Assembly: GCA_934444765.1 (NCBI GenBank)
Contig: CAKSDC010000030.1
Coordinates: forward strand, 1-7,917
Source: an uncultured Oscillospiraceae bacterium
GTDB taxonomy: Bacteria; Bacillota; Clostridia; Oscillospirales; Ruminococcaceae
DNA: 7,917 bases
Direction of reading: 5' to 3'
Shown: in pieces, positions 6,089 to 7,917 of the stretch
Layout: each line of letters begins with the position of its first letter
How positions within the stretch are numbered: position 1 is the first letter of the stretch
The notes under the pieces: model-generated
Told to the model about the DNA's origin: nothing
Seen by the model: only the letters and a program-made list of their open reading frames with translations
Databases searched by the model: none
Program-made: the position numbers and the translations under genes

Positions 6089-6094
6089 ATTATA
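6089..6094 (-). promoter_or_regulatory. Candidate -10 element of the 120-aa gene
   Basis: TATAAT is present on the minus strand 50 nt before the ATG, giving a sensible 5' leader of about 43 nt. No good -35 lies at 16-18 bp. The nearest TTGATG is 22 bp away. The -10 is therefore the only part I can support. Confidence 0.35.
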
Positions 6095-6163
6095 GGCAAT
6101 GTGGGATAAAAATACTCATCAAGAATATATAACTTTAAAGACTTTCTAAGTGTTCAAAAAAAA

Positions 6164-6195
6164 TTAACAATGTATTAAAAAAAGTATGGTATAAT
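6164..6195 (+). promoter_or_regulatory. Extended -10 promoter feeding the PIN-domain gene
   Basis: A consensus TATAAT (6190-6195) is preceded by TG one base upstream (TGGTATAAT). The best -35 match is TTAACA (6164-6169) at a long 20-bp spacing, so the extended -10 probably carries recognition. Transcription would start near 6202 and leave a leader of about 315 nt before the PIN-domain ATG at 6517. Confidence 0.6.
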
Positions 6196-6229
6196 TATCT
6201 TTAATAGATTTTTTTAAATAGTACGTTTA

Positions 6230-6287
6230 GCATATATAGTATATATGCCATTATATAGTTAATATAGCCTTAATAGGTTAATATAGC
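6230..6287 (+). repeat. Leader repeats: 9-bp inverted repeat and two GTTAATATAGC direct repeats
   Basis: GCATATATA (6230-6238) and TATATATGC (6240-6248) form a perfect dyad around one base. GTTAATATAGC occurs exactly at 6258-6268 and 6277-6287 (19-bp period), and its first 10 bases recur at 6447-6456. The 19-bp offset, near two helical turns, would suit a protein bound at repeated DNA sites. The repeats also lie inside the predicted transcript. Their function is unknown. Confidence 0.5.
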
Positions 6288-6299
6288 TACTAAATATAG

Positions 6300-6350
6300 T
6301 TTACGATTTGCAACGTAAATAGAACCACGCAGTATACTATCAATTGATAG
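6300..6350 (+). promoter_or_regulatory. Possible second PIN-gene promoter with a palindromic operator
   Basis: TATACT (6333-6338) is a good -10 hexamer, with TTGCAA (6308-6313) at a loose 19-bp spacing. Directly overlapping it is the perfect 14-bp palindrome CTATCAATTGATAG (6337-6350), whose centre would sit at the transcription start, a classic repressor position. A 6-bp hairpin, TTTACG (6300-6305) with CGTAAA (6314-6319), covers the putative -35. If this promoter is not used, the palindrome could instead be an RNA hairpin within the longer leader. Confidence 0.35.
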
Positions 6351-6387
6351 ATACACATATTCACATAGTAATTAAAAATAAATTTTT

Positions 6388-6516
6388 AGAAAGGACTTAT
6401 ATTGCAACTATGGACCATTGCAAGCCTAATTTAGCAAGTACTAATAGTTAATATAGACTATTAATATTGAGTATTTGCTATAAACTTAGAGCCTATAGTA
6501 GCAAACGCAAAATTTT
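6388..6516 (+). promoter_or_regulatory. Structured leader with competing stem-loops before the PIN-domain gene
   Basis: A good Shine-Dalgarno, AGAAAGGA (6388-6395), lies 121 nt before the ATG at 6517, and none is seen next to that ATG. Arm 1, TAGCAAGTACT (6432-6442), can pair with arm 2, AGTATTTGCTA (6470-6480), over 11 positions with one G-T. Inside it, AATAGT can pair with ACTATT. Arm 2's TTTGCTA (6474-6480) can instead pair perfectly with arm 3, TAGCAAA (6499-6505), ending 11 nt before the ATG. The two structures exclude each other. TTGCAA at 6402-6407 and 6418-6423 can form another small hairpin. This is attenuator-like at the level of translation. There is no T run after arm 3, so it is not a terminator. 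Confidence 0.5.
6410..6451 (+). CDS. Possible 13-codon leader ORF upstream of the PIN-domain gene
   Basis: ATG at 6410 to TAA at 6449-6451 would encode MDHCKPNLASTNS. AGAAAGGA ends 14 nt before the ATG, a long spacing. A TTG at 6402 has better spacing (6 nt) and would give a 10-codon frame ending at the TAG 6432-6434. Translation of the 13-codon frame would run across arm 1 of the competing stem-loops and free arm 2 to pair with arm 3. It is too short for statistical support and could be chance. Confidence 0.25.
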   Translation: MDHCKPNLASTNS

Positions 6517-7917
6517 ATGAACTGTTTTTTGATAGACTTTGAAAACGTGAAATCAAGTGGTCTAAAGGGAATAGAATTTCTTAATACTACGGATGACGTA
6601 TATATCTTCTATAGTATTAATGCCCAAAGTATCACGTTTGATATTCACCATAGTATCAATAAGAGTTCCGCTAATCTAACCTTTACTAAAAGCGACGTTA
6701 GTGGAAAAAACTCTTTAGACTTTCAACTTATATCCTATTTAGGATATCTAATCGCTCAAAAGAAGTATAAGAACTACTTTGTAATAACAGGAGATAGAGG
6801 CTTTGAGTCTGCCGTATCTTTTTGGAAGAAGTTTTTTAGAGCAAATAAAATGTCAGACTTAAACATAGACCGTTACAATACCATTCAAGACGCTTTAGTA
6901 AATAAAAAGAGCAATAAATCCATACATAATATAAAGCCACAAAAACCTACCATGCCAACTATGGAGTCCGAATTGGAACTATATCAACTAAAGTCCAATA
7001 GTACCATAATAGATAGAAACACTATCACTTTAGAAAGTACTGTACATGAAGACTTAAGCATACCAGTTCCGCCAAAAGAAAGAGTACTACCTACTAACAG
7101 TACACCAACTGAAGATATAGCACCTAACACTAACGGTAACAACAAGTCAGAACGTGAAAACAACGTAGTTAAAGAAAAAGAAGAAGTTAAGGTTCAAAGT
7201 GAACATTCCACTTCAAAAGAGGCTTACAAGCCTACTACTAAACAGTCAGAAACGACTAAACCAAAGTCTTTATTCGTAAATAAGAACACCACTAATAGTG
7301 CTAAAGCCTCTAACTTTAAAGAGAATAGAGAGGCTAAACCTTTAAAGACTATCAATAATAAGTCTGCTAATAGTAACAATAAAAAACAGCCTCAACAAGC
7401 CTCTACCACCAATAAAAAGAATACCAATAACAACAAGAAGAATAAGCCTAACACTGCAACACCTTCCAAGAGTATATTCAGTAATGTGGATAAGAAGAAT
7501 AACGTCTTAGATAGTGTAGTAACTGCTACCACTACAGATAGTGCTTCTACCCTATCGTTCGGTAAGATAGATATCAACAATAACGATGCAGTGGTGGAAA
7601 AGATAACACATAAAAAGACTGCTTTCAAAAAGGTTGAACCTCCTAAAGAAGACACTGTCAAGAATGAGGCTAAACCTATCATCAAAAAGGCAGACACTCC
7701 TAAAGAAGACACTGTCAAGAACGATACTAAACCTATCATCAAGAAAGCAGACACTCCTAAAGAAGACACTGTCAAGAACGATACTAAACCTATCATCAAA
7801 AAGACAGACACTCCTAAAGAAGACACTGTCAAGAATGAGGCTAAACCTATCATCAAAAAGACAGACACTCCTAAAGAAGACACTGTCAAGAATGAGGCTA
7901 AACCTATCATCAAAAAG
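6517..7917 (+). CDS. PIN/NYN-like nuclease-domain protein with low-complexity tail and 19-aa repeats (3' end missing)
   Basis: An open frame of 467 codons that runs off the right edge without a stop. Residues 1 to about 125 look like a PIN/NYN-type domain: FLIDFENVKSSGLKG (4-18) as first strand and acidic site (D7, E9), VYIFYSIN (28-35), SLDFQLISYLGYL (66-78, D68) and YFVITGDRGFESAVSFWKK (87-105, D93). This spread of acids matches the metal-binding cluster of these RNA-cutting folds, so ribonuclease activity is plausible but not shown. Residues about 130-370 are low-complexity, rich in N, K, T and S, probably disordered. From residue 373 come five 19-residue repeats (core PKEDTVKN..KPIIKK), very lysine-rich, which may bind nucleic acid or act as a flexible tether. 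The ATG is chosen because the domain starts there. It has no adjacent Shine-Dalgarno, and a long structured leader precedes it. No antitoxin-like partner is visible upstream. Confidence 0.82.
   Translation, partial: MNCFLIDFENVKSSGLKGIEFLNTTDDVYIFYSINAQSITFDIHHSINKSSANLTFTKSDVSGKNSLDFQLISYLGYLIAQKKYKNYFVITGDRGFESAVSFWKKFFRANKMSDLNIDRYNTIQDALVNKKSNKSIHNIKPQKPTMPTMESELELYQLKSNSTIIDRNTITLESTVHEDLSIPVPPKERVLPTNSTPTEDIAPNTNGNNKSERENNVVKEKEEVKVQSEHSTSKEAYKPTTKQSETTKPKSLFVNKNTTNSAKASNFKENREAKPLKTINNKSANSNNKKQPQQASTTNKKNTNNNKKNKPNTATPSKSIFSNVDKKNNVLDSVVTATTTDSASTLSFGKIDINNNDAVVEKITHKKTAFKKVEPPKEDTVKNEAKPIIKKADTPKEDTVKNDTKPIIKKADTPKEDTVKNDTKPIIKKTDTPKEDTVKNEAKPIIKKTDTPKEDTVKNEAKPIIKK
7633..7917 (+). 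repeat. Five tandem 57-bp in-frame repeats, reaching the window edge
   Basis: Units start at 7633, 7690, 7747, 7804 and 7861, and each encodes 19 residues with core PKEDTVKN-x-x-KPIIKK. Units 4 and 5 are identical over all 57 bases. Units 2 and 3 differ only by two synonymous changes in the final Lys-Lys codons. Unit 1 is the most diverged at its start (VEP in place of ADT/TDT). Units alternate between NDT and NEA versions. Such near-identity implies recent duplication or homogenisation, and copy number is likely to vary. The window stops exactly at the end of unit 5, so more copies may follow. Confidence 0.96.

Noticed and set aside
6499..6516. Arm 2-arm 3 hairpin as a transcription terminator before the PIN gene
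   Set aside because: The stem is only 7 bp and AT-rich, and it is followed by ACGCAAAATTTT with no run of T directly after the stem.
7392..7913. Leftward 173-codon frame with hydrophobic repeats
   Set aside because: It is the antisense of the 57-bp coding repeats. Its regular hydrophobic pattern comes from lysine-rich codons read backward, and the sense frame has a recognisable domain and continues through the edge.
6388..7917. Toxin-antitoxin operon with the PIN protein as VapC-like toxin
   Set aside because: There is no small DNA-binding partner gene upstream, and the protein is at least 467 residues, far longer than VapC toxins.

Overview
The window is AT-rich bacterial DNA, most likely from an uncultured member of the Clostridia. 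Three things suggest this: Shine-Dalgarno sequences of the AGAAAGGA/AAGGAG kind, TTGACA/TATAAT promoters, and a three-repeat S1 protein that resembles a family I associate with Oscillospirales/Christensenellales relatives. The right edge falls exactly on the boundary of a 57-bp tandem repeat, so the window may be a contig that broke there.

Layout. Positions 1-243 hold no convincing gene. They carry two tandem, near-consensus promoters firing leftward toward a gene outside the window. A strong terminator (246-285) closes the first gene, a leftward 832-aa cytosolic PAS-PAS-PAS-GGDEF-EAL protein (293-2791). Its EAL domain looks catalytically complete and its GGDEF motif is degenerate, so it is probably a c-di-GMP phosphodiesterase. 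A divergent promoter region (2792-3100) separates it from a rightward AraC-family regulator (3101-3961). Three leftward genes follow: a flavin reductase-like protein (3954-4532, overlapping the AraC 3' end by 8 bp), an S1 RNA-binding protein (4632-5555), and a 120-aa protein of unknown function (5677-6039). Each has a hairpin downstream, and the flavin reductase has its own clear promoter, so they are probably separate transcription units and not one operon.

The right end is the most unusual part. An extended -10 promoter near 6190 feeds a gene-free leader of about 315 nt packed with direct repeats, dyads and mutually exclusive stem-loops. The leader precedes a 467-codon open frame (6517-7917, no stop in the window). 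This encodes an N-terminal PIN/NYN-type nuclease-like domain, a long low-complexity tail and five 19-residue repeats.

The AraC and PIN genes both lack a Shine-Dalgarno next to their ATG. In both, a good Shine-Dalgarno lies far upstream (60 and 121 nt), and the segment between is bounded by TTGC...GCAA and can fold. This suggests translational control or structural bridging of the ribosome binding site. The AraC regulator, divergent from the phosphodiesterase, is the natural candidate for its control. I see no clear functional link between this pair and the PIN protein. No rRNA, tRNA, CRISPR array, insertion sequence or origin was recognised.
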